A DNA stretch of 64,000 nt from positions 149,826 to 213,825 of the forward strand of contig NZ_LMDG01000023.1 in assembly GCF_001426265.1 (NCBI RefSeq), read 5' to 3'. The position numbers and the translations under genes are program-made. Positions 48,414 through 57,727 of the stretch are shown in pieces. Each line of letters opens with the position of its first letter. The stretch's first letter is position 1. Below the pieces are notes generated by a model. It was not told the DNA's origin. It saw only the letters and a program-made list of their open reading frames with translations, and did no database searches. This DNA comes from Rhizobium sp. Root1220. GTDB taxonomy: Bacteria; Pseudomonadota; Alphaproteobacteria; Rhizobiales; Rhizobiaceae.

Positions 48414-48986
48414 TCAGAGAGTATCGAGTTTGTTCTGAAGCGCGCGAAGTTGTTCTTTCAGTTCGTCGATGTCCTTGGCTTCTGCCTTGCGGCTTTCCTT
48501 GGCGGGCGGCGCCATGAATGGCGAGAACATCTGCATCGCCTGTTGGAACATCTCCGTATTGCGACGCACCTGGTCTTCGACCATCTGCAGAGGCAATTGA
48601 AGATTCTTGGTAAGCGGCGTTTCGCCGAAGGCCCGGGTCACCTGCTCTCGCATCTGAGCCTGCTGTTCGGTGAATGCGCGCATGGAGTGTTCAAGGTAGC
48701 TCGGAACGACCATCTGCATCTGGTCACCATAATAGGTGATCAATTGGCGAAGGAACGAGATCGGCAGAAGCGTGTTGCCCGTCTTGGATTCCTGCTCGAA
48801 AATAATCTGCGTCAGCACCGAGTGCGTGATGTCATCGCCGCTCTTGGCGTCCTGGACCGTAAAATCCTCCCCCTTCTTCACCATTTCCGCCAGGTCTTCC
48901 AAAGTCACATAAGTGCTGGTGCCCGTATTGTAGAGGCGGCGATTGGCATATTTCTTGATTACGATCTGACCATCATTCTTCGCCAT
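48414..48986 (-). CDS. phaR: Polyhydroxyalkanoate synthesis repressor PhaR (AniA)
   Basis: Represses phasin and storage-granule genes and binds PHB; the rhizobial version AniA also affects carbon flow and exopolysaccharide. The 190-residue protein has the PhaR N-terminal DNA-binding domain (IVIKKYANRRLYNTGTSTYVTLEDLAEMV) and two PHB-accumulation regulator domains (GNTLLPISFLRQLITYYGDQMQ, MVVPSYLEHSM), then a coiled-coil C-terminus. It is divergent from phaA-phaB, its expected targets. Confidence 0.93.
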   Translation of the reverse strand: MAKNDGQIVIKKYANRRLYNTGTSTYVTLEDLAEMVKKGEDFTVQDAKSGDDITHSVLTQIIFEQESKTGNTLLPISFLRQLITYYGDQMQMVVPSYLEHSMRAFTEQQAQMREQVTRAFGETPLTKNLQLPLQMVEDQVRRNTEMFQQAMQMFSPFMAPPAKESRKAEAKDIDELKEQLRALQNKLDTL

Positions 48987-49222
48987 ATCAGTCTCCCGAA
49001 GCCCATCTGATTGTTATTGAAGTTCCTCCACCTGCGAATGTAGACGCAAAAGAACTCCAGTGACAATCTCTTTGTGCGATGCGGCAACTCCTTTCGCGGT
49101 AGACATAATTTGTCTCAATGTAAGCGATCACGAAAATAGCTGGGCGACTCTTGGCGTTTGACTTGAGAGCGAAGCTTTGTCAGTTTCACTCTACATCTGG
49201 TGGAGTTAATGAGGAGATCCGC

Positions 49223-50404
49223 ATGTCCAGTTCGTCCATCGTCATCGCCGGTGCAGGCCGCACGGCTGTCGGTTCGTTCAACGGAGCTTTTGCCACGGTT
49301 CCCGCCCACGAACTCGGGGCGGCTGCCGTAAAAGGTGCGCTGGAGCGTGCGGGTGTCGATGCCGCTGAAGTGGATGAGGTTATTCTCGGCCAGGTTCTGG
49401 CGGCAGGCGAGGGCCAGAATCCGGCGCGGCAGGCAGCCATGAAGGCCGGCGTACCCAAGGAGGCGACATCATGGGGCGTCAACCAGCTATGTGGTTCGGG
49501 CCTGCGCGCGGTCGCTCTCGGTATGCAGCAGATTGCGCTTGGTGACGCGAAGATCATCGTCGCTGGCGGCCAGGAATCGATGTCGATGGCACCACACGCA
49601 GCGCATCTGCGCAGCGGTGTCAAAATGGGCGACATGAAAATGATAGACACCATGATCAAGGATGGGCTCACCGACGCCTTCTTTGGCTATCACATGGGTG
49701 TCACAGCGGAAAACATAGCGCGCCAGTGGCAACTTACCCGCGAAGAACAGGATCGGTTTGCCGTTTCCTCGCAAAACAAGGCGGAAGCTGCCCAGAAGGC
49801 GGGGCGGTTCGCTGACGAGATCATTCCGTATGTCGTCCAGTCGCGGAAGGGCGACGTGACGGTGGATGCGGACGAATATATCCGCCACGGAGCGACGCTC
49901 GATGCGATGGCGAAACTTCGCCCTGCCTTCGACAAGGAAGGTACAGTCACGGCTGCCAATGCATCTGGCTTGAACGACGGCGCCGCTGCTGCCGTTCTCA
50001 TGACCGAAGCAGAGGCGTCGCGCCGGGGAATCCAGCCGCTCGCCCGCATCGTTTCGTGGGCGACCGCCGGCGTTGATCCGCAGGTAATGGGGACAGGTCC
50101 AATCCCGGCTTCGCGCAAGGCGCTGGAAAAGGCGGGCTGGTCGGTCGGCGATCTTGATCTCGTCGAGGCCAACGAAGCATTTGCGGCACAGGCCTGTGCC
50201 GTCAACAGGGATCTCGGGTGGGATCCGGCGATCGTCAACGTCAACGGCGGCGCGATTGCGATCGGCCATCCGATTGGCGCATCCGGCGCCCGCGTGCTGA
50301 ATACTCTTCTGTTCGAGATGAAGCGTCGTGGAGCCAAGAAGGGACTAGCGACTCTCTGCATCGGCGGCGGCATGGGCGTCGCGATGTGCTTTGAAGCTTT
50401 TTAA
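49223..50404 (+). CDS. phaA: Acetyl-CoA C-acetyltransferase (beta-ketothiolase)
   Basis: Condenses two acetyl-CoA to acetoacetyl-CoA, first step of PHB synthesis. The 393-residue thiolase has the acyl-enzyme Cys in [11 protein letters not shown] (about residue 89), the His of [13 protein letters not shown] and the second active Cys in [10 protein letters not shown]. The start at 49223 ([17 protein letters not shown]) follows GAGGAG; in-frame codons upstream are not part of the fold. It is followed by phaB after a hairpin; no PHB synthase gene (phaC) is in the window. Confidence 0.95.
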   Translation: MSSSSIVIAGAGRTAVGSFNGAFATVPAHELGAAAVKGALERAGVDAAEVDEVILGQVLAAGEGQNPARQAAMKAGVPKEATSWGVNQLCGSGLRAVALGMQQIALGDAKIIVAGGQESMSMAPHAAHLRSGVKMGDMKMIDTMIKDGLTDAFFGYHMGVTAENIARQWQLTREEQDRFAVSSQNKAEAAQKAGRFADEIIPYVVQSRKGDVTVDADEYIRHGATLDAMAKLRPAFDKEGTVTAANASGLNDGAAAAVLMTEAEASRRGIQPLARIVSWATAGVDPQVMGTGPIPASRKALEKAGWSVGDLDLVEANEAFAAQACAVNRDLGWDPAIVNVNGGAIAIGHPIGASGARVLNTLLFEMKRRGAKKGLATLCIGGGMGVAMCFEAF

Positions 50405-50431
50405 ATGGCCTACAATTCATATCTCAATAAA

Positions 50432-50453
50432 GTCCCCGCAGGATAGCGGGGCT
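50432..50453 (+). other. Intercistronic hairpin between phaA and phaB
   Basis: A 6-bp GC stem (CCCCGC 50434-50439 with GCGGGG 50446-50451), extendable by two pairs past a bulge. It lies 10 bases before the phaB ribosome-binding site and could tune the phaA:phaB ratio. There is no T-run. Confidence 0.5.
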
Positions 50454-50470
50454 TACAAAGGGAGCGGAAC

Positions 50471-51196
50471 ATGAGCAGAGTGGCTGTCGTCACCGGGGGA
50501 ACGCGCGGGATCGGTGCCGCAATTTCCGTGGCGCTGAAGAGCGCCGGCTATCGAGTTGCCGCCAATTATGCCGGCAATGACGAGAAGGCCAAGGCTTTCC
50601 ATGAGGAAAGCGGTGTGCCGGTGTTCAAGTGGGACGTATCCAATTACGAGGCCTGCGGCGAAGGCATTGCCAAGGTCGAGGCGGAAATCGGCCCGGTTGA
50701 AGTGCTCATCAACAATGCCGGCATCACGCGCGATGCCATGTTCCACAAAATGACGCCGCAGCAATGGCACGAGGTGGTCAACACCAACCTCACCGGTCTC
50801 TTCAACATGACGCATCAGGTCTGGAACGGCATGCGCGACCGTAGTTTCGGCCGTGTCGTCAATATTTCATCGATCAACGGCCAAAAAGGCCAGATGGGAC
50901 AGGCGAACTACTCGGCTGCGAAGGCGGGAGACCTCGGCTTCACCAAGGCGCTTGCTCAGGAGGGCGCGACAAAGAACATCACCGTCAACGCGATCTGCCC
51001 GGGCTATATCGGCACGGAAATGGTTCTTGCGGTTCCGGAGAAGGTCCTCAGCGAGCGGATTATCCCGCAGATACCAGTCGGTCGCCTTGGCGAACCGACA
51101 GAGGTGGCGCGCTGCGTCGTCTTTCTCGTCTCGGATGATGCCGGTTTCATCACCGGCTCGACTCTGACGGCAAACGGCGGCCAGCTGCTCGTTTAG
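50471..51196 (+). CDS. phaB: Acetoacetyl-CoA reductase
   Basis: NADPH-dependent reduction of acetoacetyl-CoA to (R)-3-hydroxybutyryl-CoA, second step of PHB synthesis. The 241-residue short-chain dehydrogenase has the nucleotide motif TGGTRGIGAA, NNAG, and the catalytic Ser-Tyr-Lys in NISSINGQKGQMGQANYSAAKAG. The segment after KGQ(M/F)GQ is diagnostic for PhaB. ATG follows GGGAGCGG. Its last bases overlap the stop of a small convergent gene. Confidence 0.95.
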   Translation: MSRVAVVTGGTRGIGAAISVALKSAGYRVAANYAGNDEKAKAFHEESGVPVFKWDVSNYEACGEGIAKVEAEIGPVEVLINNAGITRDAMFHKMTPQQWHEVVNTNLTGLFNMTHQVWNGMRDRSFGRVVNISSINGQKGQMGQANYSAAKAGDLGFTKALAQEGATKNITVNAICPGYIGTEMVLAVPEKVLSERIIPQIPVGRLGEPTEVARCVVFLVSDDAGFITGSTLTANGGQLLV

Positions 51197-51345
51197 CGGA
51201 TGGAGGCTGTCAGCCCGTTGTCACGGCTCTCGACCTGTTGCGAATAGCCGTGCGACGTGTTGGCTGGGCCATACGGGTTTATGGATGCTGCATAGGTAGC
51301 GGCCGCAATCGTCAAAAGTGCTGCCGCGCCGATGATTTTAGTCAT
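51193..51345 (-). CDS. Small secreted protein, unknown function
   Basis: A 50-residue product: a signal-peptide-like start (MTKIIGAAALLTIAAATYAA), then a short polar tail (INPYGPANTSHGYSQQVESR). If cleaved, the mature peptide is about 30 residues. The ATG has a good GGAGTTGGG site. The stop overlaps the stop of phaB. I do not recognise a family; it resembles other small rhizobial exported proteins. It is followed upstream by another small gene of the same type. Confidence 0.6.
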   Translation of the reverse strand: MTKIIGAAALLTIAAATYAASINPYGPANTSHGYSQQVESRDNGLTASIR

Positions 51346-51418
51346 TGTCCCAACTCCGGATTCCCAATGGTGCATTGGTCGTTCAGCCCGGTGTCGATAT
51401 TTGGGCCGATTCAAGGAA

Positions 51419-51580
51419 TTATTTGGCTGTTCTTCCGACCTTCGGATGGCGTCCCGCCCGTGCCCTGACGGGCACCTTTTGCATCGTTTGACTTTCATCG
51501 CGCAACGCAGCGAGAGTCGTTGTCGCAAAGGCAGCCGCAATTAGGATGGCGACCGCGGAATTTGAGATTATCTGAAGCAT
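51419..51580 (-). CDS. Small secreted protein, unknown function, second gene
   Basis: A 53-residue product with a signal-peptide-like segment (ISNSAVAILIAAAFATTTLA), then a basic tail (RDESQTMQKVPVRARAGRH). The ATG at 51580 is preceded by CGAGGAA with an eight-base spacer. The gene lies 73 bases upstream of the other small secreted gene in the same direction. The predicted mature part is strongly basic (about 30 residues with ten Lys/Arg/His). The evidence is composition and ribosome-binding site only. Confidence 0.5.
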   Translation of the reverse strand: MLQIISNSAVAILIAAAFATTTLAALRDESQTMQKVPVRARAGRHPKVGRTAK

Positions 51581-51734
51581 GGATGCATTCCTCGTCGAAG
51601 CGCCGACGAAACATTTCGCCTAGCTGTTCCTGAAGGAAATATGCGCCTCGACCCTCGGCTTCGGTAGGCCGCCTTTGGCGACCGACTGTCACCGTGGCGT
51701 TGACAATATGCACTTGCGGCGCCGATAATCGTTA

Positions 51735-52463
51735 TCAGAGGTGTGGATTGCGCGGTCGGTATTTTTTCACCAAGCGCTCGTTCACGGCGGCGGCGCCCGG
51801 CATGTTGGCGCTGAGATAAATCGGTGCATCACCGGTTTTTGCCAGTTCGGAGGCAACTTCGGCGAAAATGGCATTCAGCACCGTTGCGCCCAATGCCGTC
51901 GAAGCTGGCCCGACCTTCAAATCCGTACCGGCAAGATCGATCAATGCGTCCCCGGGGGGAAGACCGTTGTCGAGCACGATGTCAGCGATGTCCGCAAGGC
52001 GGCGACGTCCGTTGGCCACTGCGCTTGAGTAGGCGACCGACGTGATGGCGATGACCGTCGCACCGACTTCGTGGCCATAATCGGCCGCTTCCACCGGAGC
52101 GGCGTTTACCCCGGAGTTCGAAACGATGATGAAGACATCGGCTGGCTGCATGCCGTAGCGCTCGAGGGCCGGCCGCACCAGCCCCTCCGTTCGCTCGTAT
52201 ACGGAACTGATTACCGCACCCTCATGCAACATGGCGGAACCGACCAGCACCGGCACGGCAAAGGCAAGGCCGCCGGCGCGATAGTGAACCTCTTCCGCCA
52301 GCATATGCGAGTGGCCAGTGCCGAACACATAGACGCGCTTATCGTTGCGCGCGGCCTCGAGAATCACGGAGGCGGCTGTGGCCATGGGGTCCGCCAGCTC
52401 TGTCTTCAAAGTCTGAAGCCGCCGGATCAGGTCGGCAAAATAAGTGTCGGTGATTGCCGTCAT
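51735..52463 (-). CDS. SIS-domain sugar-phosphate protein (UPF0309)
   Basis: A 242-residue protein with one SIS domain: [37 protein letters not shown], and a helical C-terminus. UPF0309 proteins bind or isomerise phosphosugars, but their reaction is not settled. It is the last gene of a four-gene amino-sugar operon, 14 bases after nagA, so its substrate is probably an amino-sugar phosphate. Start ATG 52463 follows GAGGAAA. Confidence 0.83.
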   Translation of the reverse strand: MTAITDTYFADLIRRLQTLKTELADPMATAASVILEAARNDKRVYVFGTGHSHMLAEEVHYRAGGLAFAVPVLVGSAMLHEGAVISSVYERTEGLVRPALERYGMQPADVFIIVSNSGVNAAPVEAADYGHEVGATVIAITSVAYSSAVANGRRRLADIADIVLDNGLPPGDALIDLAGTDLKVGPASTALGATVLNAIFAEVASELAKTGDAPIYLSANMPGAAAVNERLVKKYRPRNPHL

Positions 52464-52477
52464 CGCTTTTCCTCGAT

Positions 52478-53629
52478 CTAGGCTGCTTCGCCGCTGATCC
52501 AAGTCCGCGTGACTTCGATTGCGTCGGTCAGGTGGACGAGATCCGCGCGTGAACCGGCGGAAAGATGGCCATGGTTCTTGAGGCGCAGAAAGCGTGCCGG
52601 GTAAAGTGATGCCATGCGGAGAGCTTCCGAAAGCGCAAGGTCGAGATAGGTGACGCCATAACGGATCGTTGAAGCCATATCGACATCGGAGCCGGCAAGC
52701 GTGCCATCTGAAAGGACCAGCTTGGAGCAGAAGCCGCCCCGCTCACGGCGGACTGTCCGGCCGTTCAACGTGAAGGTCTCCCGATCGGAACCGACGAGTG
52801 ACATCGCGTCGGTCACGAAGAACAACTTGCCTTCGCCACGCTTTGCCCGCAATGCCGTTCGGAGTGCCTTCGGGTCGACATGGTGCCCGTCGGCGATGAT
52901 GCCGCACCAGACTGAGGGGTGATCGATCGCTGCGCCTACCAGACCGGGCGCGCGGTGTCCAAGCTGGCTCATGGCATTGAAGAGATGCGTCACGCCCCTT
53001 GCACCGGCGTCGAAGCGCTCTTCCGCAGCCTCGCTCGAGCAGTCGGAATGGCCGATGCTGACGATGACGCCTGCCTCGCTCAACGCGCGCACCTGGCGAG
53101 GGGTGACCTGCTCGGCAGCCATCGTCACGAGAAGCGTACCTATCGACTGCCTTGCTGCGATCAGCGCTCGTACGTCGCTGTCTTCGACGGGACGCATGAG
53201 CTGGGCGAGGTGTGCTCCCTTGCGCGCCGGGGCCAGATGCGGTCCTTCAAGATGCAGGCCCGCCACGCCCCGGTTTGTCTTGACGGCGTCTGTTGCTGCT
53301 TCGATGGCCGCAGTTGTTGCATGCGCGGTGTCGGTGATCAGCGTCGGCAAAAGGCCCGTTGTGCCATAGGGCCGGTGGCCTTCGGCAATCATGTGCATTG
53401 AGGCAACGGAAGGCTCGTCATTGAGCATGCGTCCGCCGCCGCCGTTTACCTGCGCGTCGACAAAGCCTGCAGACAGAATGCCGCCGTCGAGATGGACTTG
53501 TTCGCCAGCCGGCAGATCATTCTTCGCAAGGATTGCCTCGACGCGCCCATCCGAAACGATGAGCGCCTTGTCGTCGTGGAAACGGTGGCCGTCGAAGATC
53601 CGCGCACCGGTGAAGATCTTCCTGGTCAT
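52478..53629 (-). CDS. nagA: N-acetylglucosamine-6-phosphate deacetylase
   Basis: Removes acetate from GlcNAc-6-phosphate. The 383-residue amidohydrolase has the metal-binding Glu in [17 protein letters not shown], His residues in VSIGHSDC and GVTHLFNAM, and the catalytic Asp in FVTDAMS. The start ATG shares one base with the stop of the upstream deaminase gene (TGATG), so the two are coupled. Its product, glucosamine-6-P, is the substrate of that neighbour. Confidence 0.94.
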   Translation of the reverse strand: MTRKIFTGARIFDGHRFHDDKALIVSDGRVEAILAKNDLPAGEQVHLDGGILSAGFVDAQVNGGGGRMLNDEPSVASMHMIAEGHRPYGTTGLLPTLITDTAHATTAAIEAATDAVKTNRGVAGLHLEGPHLAPARKGAHLAQLMRPVEDSDVRALIAARQSIGTLLVTMAAEQVTPRQVRALSEAGVIVSIGHSDCSSEAAEERFDAGARGVTHLFNAMSQLGHRAPGLVGAAIDHPSVWCGIIADGHHVDPKALRTALRAKRGEGKLFFVTDAMSLVGSDRETFTLNGRTVRRERGGFCSKLVLSDGTLAGSDVDMASTIRYGVTYLDLALSEALRMASLYPARFLRLKNHGHLSAGSRADLVHLTDAIEVTRTWISGEAA

Positions 53630-54660
53630 CAGACCGTCTCCGTGACCTTGAGCAGGTTTGCCGGCTTGTCCGGGTCGAAACCCTTGCGGCGGGTGACCGA
53701 CTCGATCAGGCGATAATAGACAAGCAGCGATACCAGTGGGTCGAGAAGCCCGTTGCCTGTGCTCGGCACGCGCAGATTGGCACCGGACAGCGGCTGGGTC
53801 GAGAACGGCACAGTGGTCGCGCCCAGCTTCTGCAAGCGCTCGAGTGCCTGGACGTTGTTGACATAGGCCGGATCATCAGGCGTGAAGGCGACGATCGGAA
53901 ACCCCGGCTGAACAAGGCGCATGGGGCCATGCATCAATTCCGCAAGGGAAAACGCCTCGGCGTGCAGGCCAGCCGTTTCCTTCGCCTTCAGCGCTGCTTC
54001 GAGCGCAATGGCAAAGGCAGGGCCTCGACCAGCAGTGTAAAGCGAGGTGGCGTTAAAGAGAACATCCTCGGCTGCTGCTGTGTCGATGCCGTTTGTCGCC
54101 AGAAGTGCTTCGGGAAGTTTGTCCAGTGCGGCGTGGAGATCGCGCTTGCCGCCGATGGCGGCAGTGACGCCGGAGAGAGCGGCGACGGAGGCGATAAACG
54201 ACTTGGTTGCCGCCACGCTCTTCTCGGCGCCCGCGTTCAGGTTGAGAACGATGTCCGCTTGCCTGGCGAGCGGGCTGTCCGTGACATTGACAACGGCGAT
54301 CGTCGTCGCGCCACCACGCTTGGCCGCGTCCTGCAATGCAACGATGTCCGGGCTGGCGCCGGATTGCGACACGGTGAAATGGATCCCGCCCTTGAGGTGC
54401 AGCGGCGCGCCGTAGACCGAGGCGATCGAAGGGCCGACCGATGCGACGGGCACGCCGCAGGTGATCTCGAAGAGGTACTTGAAGAAGGTTGCGGCGTGGT
54501 CCGAAGATCCGCGTGCGGCTGTTGTCACCACGCTTGGTGCACCGGAAGCGAACAGCTTGGCGATCTCGTCAAAGACCGGTTGCTCCTTCTGAAGAAGCGT
54601 TGCCACAACCTCCGGCGACTGCTGGGCTTCCTGCAACATCAGCGATTGGCTCTCACTCAT
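53629..54660 (-). CDS. SIS-type glucosamine-6-phosphate deaminase (NagB-II/AgaS-like)
   Basis: A 343-residue protein with two SIS domains, like the isomerase half of GlmS but without the glutaminase domain. ARGSSDHAATFFKYLFE, VSQSGASPDIVALQ, SVAATKSFIAS and GRGPAFAIALEAALKAKETAGLHAEAF are the typical sites. In operons with nagA such proteins act as glucosamine-6-P deaminase, giving fructose-6-P and ammonia. It overlaps the GntR gene (ATGA) and nagA (TGATG). Amino-sugar isomerase is the alternative. Confidence 0.88.
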   Translation of the reverse strand: MSESQSLMLQEAQQSPEVVATLLQKEQPVFDEIAKLFASGAPSVVTTAARGSSDHAATFFKYLFEITCGVPVASVGPSIASVYGAPLHLKGGIHFTVSQSGASPDIVALQDAAKRGGATTIAVVNVTDSPLARQADIVLNLNAGAEKSVAATKSFIASVAALSGVTAAIGGKRDLHAALDKLPEALLATNGIDTAAAEDVLFNATSLYTAGRGPAFAIALEAALKAKETAGLHAEAFSLAELMHGPMRLVQPGFPIVAFTPDDPAYVNNVQALERLQKLGATTVPFSTQPLSGANLRVPSTGNGLLDPLVSLLVYYRLIESVTRRKGFDPDKPANLLKVTETV

Positions 54661-55430
54661 AGGTCATCTCCAATTCTCAATTCTGCAACAAAATCATACG
54701 CATCGCCTCGGTAGTGCGAGCGGGTATATTCAACGACGCGTTGGTCCTCCAGGCGGGAGACGCGTTCGATTAGAAGTGCCGGTGCACCTGCCTTGACGCC
54801 GAGCGCGGCAGCCGACGACGGATCGAGTGTGACCGCTGTCAGGCGTTGAAGAGCACGAACGGGGCGATGGCCGCTTGCGGCCAATGCCTCGTAGAGCGAG
54901 CCCTCGCCACCGGAATTTTCTCCAAGGAACTTGACGGGCACGACCGCGCGCTCGATTGCCAGTGGCAGGCCATCGGCAAGGCGCAGACGGTCCAGCCGAA
55001 GAACCGGCTCGCCGAGACCCAGGCCAAGCAGAAACGCTTCGTCGGGCGATGGCGTATTGACGGTTCGCGCCAGAATTCTTGCAGCAGGCGCGCGACCGCG
55101 GGAATGCATGTCGGCCGAAAAGGAAGAGAGGCGCCAAAGCGATTGCTCCATCCTCTCGACCTTGCTGGAAACGAACGTGCCACTCCCATGTCGCGATTCA
55201 AGCGTACCCGCGTTCATCAGCCCGCGGTATGCGGTGCGAACCGTGACGCGGCCAACCCGTAGAGCTTCGGCAAGGTCGCGCTCGCCGGGCAGCGCCGTGC
55301 CAGGCTTCAGCAAGCCTTCCTGAATCAGACCAGTCAATGCCTGCGCCAGCCGCTTGTAGAGCGGTCCGGCCAATGCTTCGTCGCGAAGCCCTCGACTGTT
55401 GAGTTCGGCTATCAGACTGGTTCTATCCAT
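54657..55430 (-). CDS. GntR/HutC-family regulator of the amino-sugar operon
   Basis: A 257-residue repressor. The N-terminal winged helix is clear (PLYKRLAQALTGLIQEGLLKPGTALPGERDLAEALRVGRVTVRTAYRGLMNAG), with the C-terminal UTRA ligand domain (ILARTVNTPSPDEAFLLGLGLGEPVLRLDRLR). This architecture matches NagR/DasR, which respond to glucosamine-6-P or GlcNAc-6-P. It heads the operon and probably controls itself through the GGTTCTA repeats around its start. ATG 55430 has no clear ribosome-binding site. Confidence 0.88.
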   Translation of the reverse strand: MDRTSLIAELNSRGLRDEALAGPLYKRLAQALTGLIQEGLLKPGTALPGERDLAEALRVGRVTVRTAYRGLMNAGTLESRHGSGTFVSSKVERMEQSLWRLSSFSADMHSRGRAPAARILARTVNTPSPDEAFLLGLGLGEPVLRLDRLRLADGLPLAIERAVVPVKFLGENSGGEGSLYEALAASGHRPVRALQRLTAVTLDPSSAAALGVKAGAPALLIERVSRLEDQRVVEYTRSHYRGDAYDFVAELRIGDDL

Positions 55431-55458
55431 GCCGTGATAATAGAACCTATTTAGAACC
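55419..55458. promoter_or_regulatory. Candidate operator of the amino-sugar operon (three GGTTCTA heptamers)
   Basis: TAGAACC occurs at 55441-55447 and 55452-55458, exactly 11 bases (one helical turn) apart, and its reverse GGTTCTA at 55419-55425, just inside the gene. Three exact copies of a heptamer in 40 bases around the start of a GntR gene suggest autoregulation. The pattern is related in form to HutC-type half-sites. Confidence 0.55.
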
Positions 55459-55483
55459 AATCGCAAGCGTGAAATGGAACGAC

Positions 55484-55517
55484 AATGAAAAACCCTCGCA
55501 GATGGGCTGCGAGGGTT
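55484..55517 (-). terminator. Terminator after galM
   Basis: A perfect 10-bp stem (55491-55500 with 55508-55517) followed on the minus strand by TTTTCATT. It lies 35 bases after the galM stop and before the GntR promoter region. Confidence 0.88.
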
Positions 55518-55551
55518 GATAGGCCTGACGTTTTACAGCTGTGCGTCAGCG

Positions 55552-56574
55552 TCAGTTCTTGGAGAAAATATAGTCGGTTTCCTGCCGCAGCACTTCGCCG
55601 GGGCGCAGGACTGCGTTCGGAAAGGCCTCGTGGTTGATTGCGTCCGGCCAAATCTGCGTTTCAAGGCAGAAGCCAGCGAAGGGCCCATACTTGTGGCCGC
55701 CGATCCCAGGGACGGGCGTGTCGAGCTTGAAGCCGGCATAGAACTGAACGCCGGGCTCAGTCGTGCGGACCTCCAGTGAAACGCCGGAGTGGAGGCTTCG
55801 GGCGAGTGCAACGGAGCGCTTGGCCGTGCGCTCGCTCGAAAGGCAGAAATTGTGGTCGTACAGCGCCTGCTCGCCGCCGTCGAAGCGTTTCATCGGCGAC
55901 ATCTCGCGGAAATCGAAGGCAGTGCCGGCGACAGGCCGCACCTCGCCGGTCGGGATTTGCCGCTCATTCGTAACGAGATAGCCGTCGGCTGCAATCATGA
56001 TGTCGTGACCGAGCGCGTCCTCGCGGCCGTCGAGATTGAAATATGCATGCTGGCAGACGTTGGCCAGGGTGGGTTGGTCCGAGGTCGATTCGTAGACGAC
56101 GGAAAACTCTCCGTCGCCATGCACCCGATAGGTCACCTGAACGATGCAGTTGCCGGGATAGCCGGCGCGACCATCGGGATCGACGATCGTCAAGACCACC
56201 TGGTCGGCGGTATGCTCGACGATCGTCCAGTTGCGCTGGGCGAGATTGTCGCGTCCGCCGTGGAGGTGGGTAACGCCGTTCTCGTTCAGGTCGAGCTGAA
56301 AAGCTTTGCCGTCGAGAACGAATTTGCCGTCTCCGATCCGGTTGGCGCAGCGACCGGGTGTCGCACCGAAATACGCGGAGTGGGCCGGGTAGCTGTCAAA
56401 GTCGTCGAAGCCGAGCAAGAGCGGTGCATCGTGGCCGTCAAGGCGGAGATCCTGGATGACCGCGCCCCAGGTCATGATCTTGGCGGTCAGCCCGCCACCC
56501 CGGATTTCGACACGATAGACGGGTTCGCTCGTCTTTGTCCGCCCGAAAACTTCCCGCTCCAACATTTCCGTCAT
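55552..56574 (-). CDS. galM: Aldose 1-epimerase
   Basis: Mutarotase of 340 residues interconverting alpha and beta forms of aldoses such as galactose and glucose. The active-site residues are visible: His in THLHGGRDN, His in NVCQHAYFNLDG, Asp in the DHNF segment and the catalytic Glu in GFCLETQIWPDA. No signal peptide, so cytoplasmic. It lies between metA and the amino-sugar operon, in the same direction as both but separated from the latter by a terminator. Start ATG 56574. Confidence 0.92.
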   Translation of the reverse strand: MTEMLEREVFGRTKTSEPVYRVEIRGGGLTAKIMTWGAVIQDLRLDGHDAPLLLGFDDFDSYPAHSAYFGATPGRCANRIGDGKFVLDGKAFQLDLNENGVTHLHGGRDNLAQRNWTIVEHTADQVVLTIVDPDGRAGYPGNCIVQVTYRVHGDGEFSVVYESTSDQPTLANVCQHAYFNLDGREDALGHDIMIAADGYLVTNERQIPTGEVRPVAGTAFDFREMSPMKRFDGGEQALYDHNFCLSSERTAKRSVALARSLHSGVSLEVRTTEPGVQFYAGFKLDTPVPGIGGHKYGPFAGFCLETQIWPDAINHEAFPNAVLRPGEVLRQETDYIFSKN

Positions 56575-56691
56575 GACGCCCGCCCAGATATATCTTTGAA
56601 TGAGGCACGGAACCTGCCTTCATTTGCCGCAAACCGCAACCGCTGTGCCCCAAAAAAGAAATGCCGCCAATGAGGCGGCGCAGCTTCGAGA

Positions 56692-57615
56692 TCAGCCGGC
56701 CTTGCCGATCTCGTTGAGATCGTAGGACGTCGTTTGGTAGATCTCGTTGATCCAGTTACCAAACAGCAGATGGGCATGGCTGCGCCAGCGGTTGTGGGGT
56801 GCCAGCGCCGGATCGTTGTGTGGGAAGTAGTTGTGCGGCATCTTGATCGGTACGCCCGCATTTACGTCGCGGAAATACTCGTCGGAAAGCGATGTCGAAT
56901 CGTATTCGACATGGTTGAACATATAGAGCCGCCTGCCCTTGCGCTCATGCACGAGGCAGATGCCCATTTCGCTGGATTCCATCAGGACTTCCAGGCTCTC
57001 CGATTTTTCGATGTCGGCGCGGCGCACCTCTGTCCAGCGTGAAACCGGCACTTCGAAATTGTCCGAGAAACCGTTCAGGTAGACGGAGGATGGCTTCAGG
57101 TTGCTGTGACGGTAAACCCCGAAGGCCTTTTCCTTGAGTTCGTACTTCGGAACACCGTGGAAATGGTAGATCGCGGCCATCGCTCCCCAGCACACATTCA
57201 TCGACGAATGGACGTTGGTCTCCGTCCAGTCGAAAATCTGCTGCATTTCACTCCAATAATTGACGTCCTCATAGGGAAGCATCTCTATCGGCGCGCCGGT
57301 GATGATGAAACCATCGAACTTCCGGTGCTTCACTTCCTCCCACGTTTGGTAGAAGGAGAGAAGATGGTCTTCAGAGGTGTTCTTCGCCTTGTGATTTCCG
57401 ACGCGGATGAGCGACAGTTCGACCTGCAGCGGCGACGCGCCGACGAGGCGTGCCATCTGCAGTTCGGTCTTGATCTTGTTCGGCATCAGATTGAGAAGCC
57501 CGATCTGCAGCGGTCGGATGTCCTGACGGATCGCCGCCGTCTCGGTCATCACACGCACACCTTCCTGCACAAGGGTTTCAAAGGCGGGCAGGGTATCGGG
57601 GATCTTGATCGGCAT
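56692..57615 (-). CDS. metA: Homoserine O-acetyltransferase (MetA type)
   Basis: Activates homoserine for methionine synthesis. The 307-residue protein is of the MetA fold with nucleophile Cys142 (NVCWGAM), His in FNHVEYDS and the following Glu. Residue 111 is Glu (ITGAPIE), the residue that marks acetyl-CoA users; Gly at this place marks succinyl-CoA users, so acetylation is predicted. The start is ATG 57615 ([12 protein letters not shown]); a GTG three codons upstream is less likely. A SAM-II riboswitch in the leader controls it. Confidence 0.95.
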   Translation of the reverse strand: MPIKIPDTLPAFETLVQEGVRVMTETAAIRQDIRPLQIGLLNLMPNKIKTELQMARLVGASPLQVELSLIRVGNHKAKNTSEDHLLSFYQTWEEVKHRKFDGFIITGAPIEMLPYEDVNYWSEMQQIFDWTETNVHSSMNVCWGAMAAIYHFHGVPKYELKEKAFGVYRHSNLKPSSVYLNGFSDNFEVPVSRWTEVRRADIEKSESLEVLMESSEMGICLVHERKGRRLYMFNHVEYDSTSLSDEYFRDVNAGVPIKMPHNYFPHNDPALAPHNRWRSHAHLLFGNWINEIYQTTSYDLNEIGKAG

Positions 57616-57665
57616 AGCGGTCACTCGATGAAAAAAACGAAAACATCGCTATCGGTCCGCACGCG

Positions 57666-57721
57666 GCCCTTTAGCAACTTTTTTAACGTGGCTGCAAGCC
57701 GGCCGGCCAAATCACCACGGA
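57666..57721 (-). promoter_or_regulatory. SAM-II riboswitch of metA
   Basis: On the minus strand the leader contains CGTGGTGATTTGG, then CTTGCAGCCACGTTAAA and GCTAAAGGG, the conserved blocks of the SAM-II (metA motif) pseudoknot riboswitch. Stem P1 pairs CGTGG with CCACG. The 3' end is about 51 bases from the metA ATG. S-adenosylmethionine binding is expected to lower metA expression. Confidence 0.93.
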
Positions 57722-57727
57722 GTGGTT

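Noticed and set aside
48987-49222. PhaR operator between phaR and phaA
   Set aside because: No CTGC-N3/4-GCAG type sequence was found, so no site is claimed.
51495-51713. A 72-codon minus-strand frame between phaB and the SIS gene
   Set aside because: It overlaps the small secreted-protein gene at 51419-51580 in another frame and has no ribosome-binding site.
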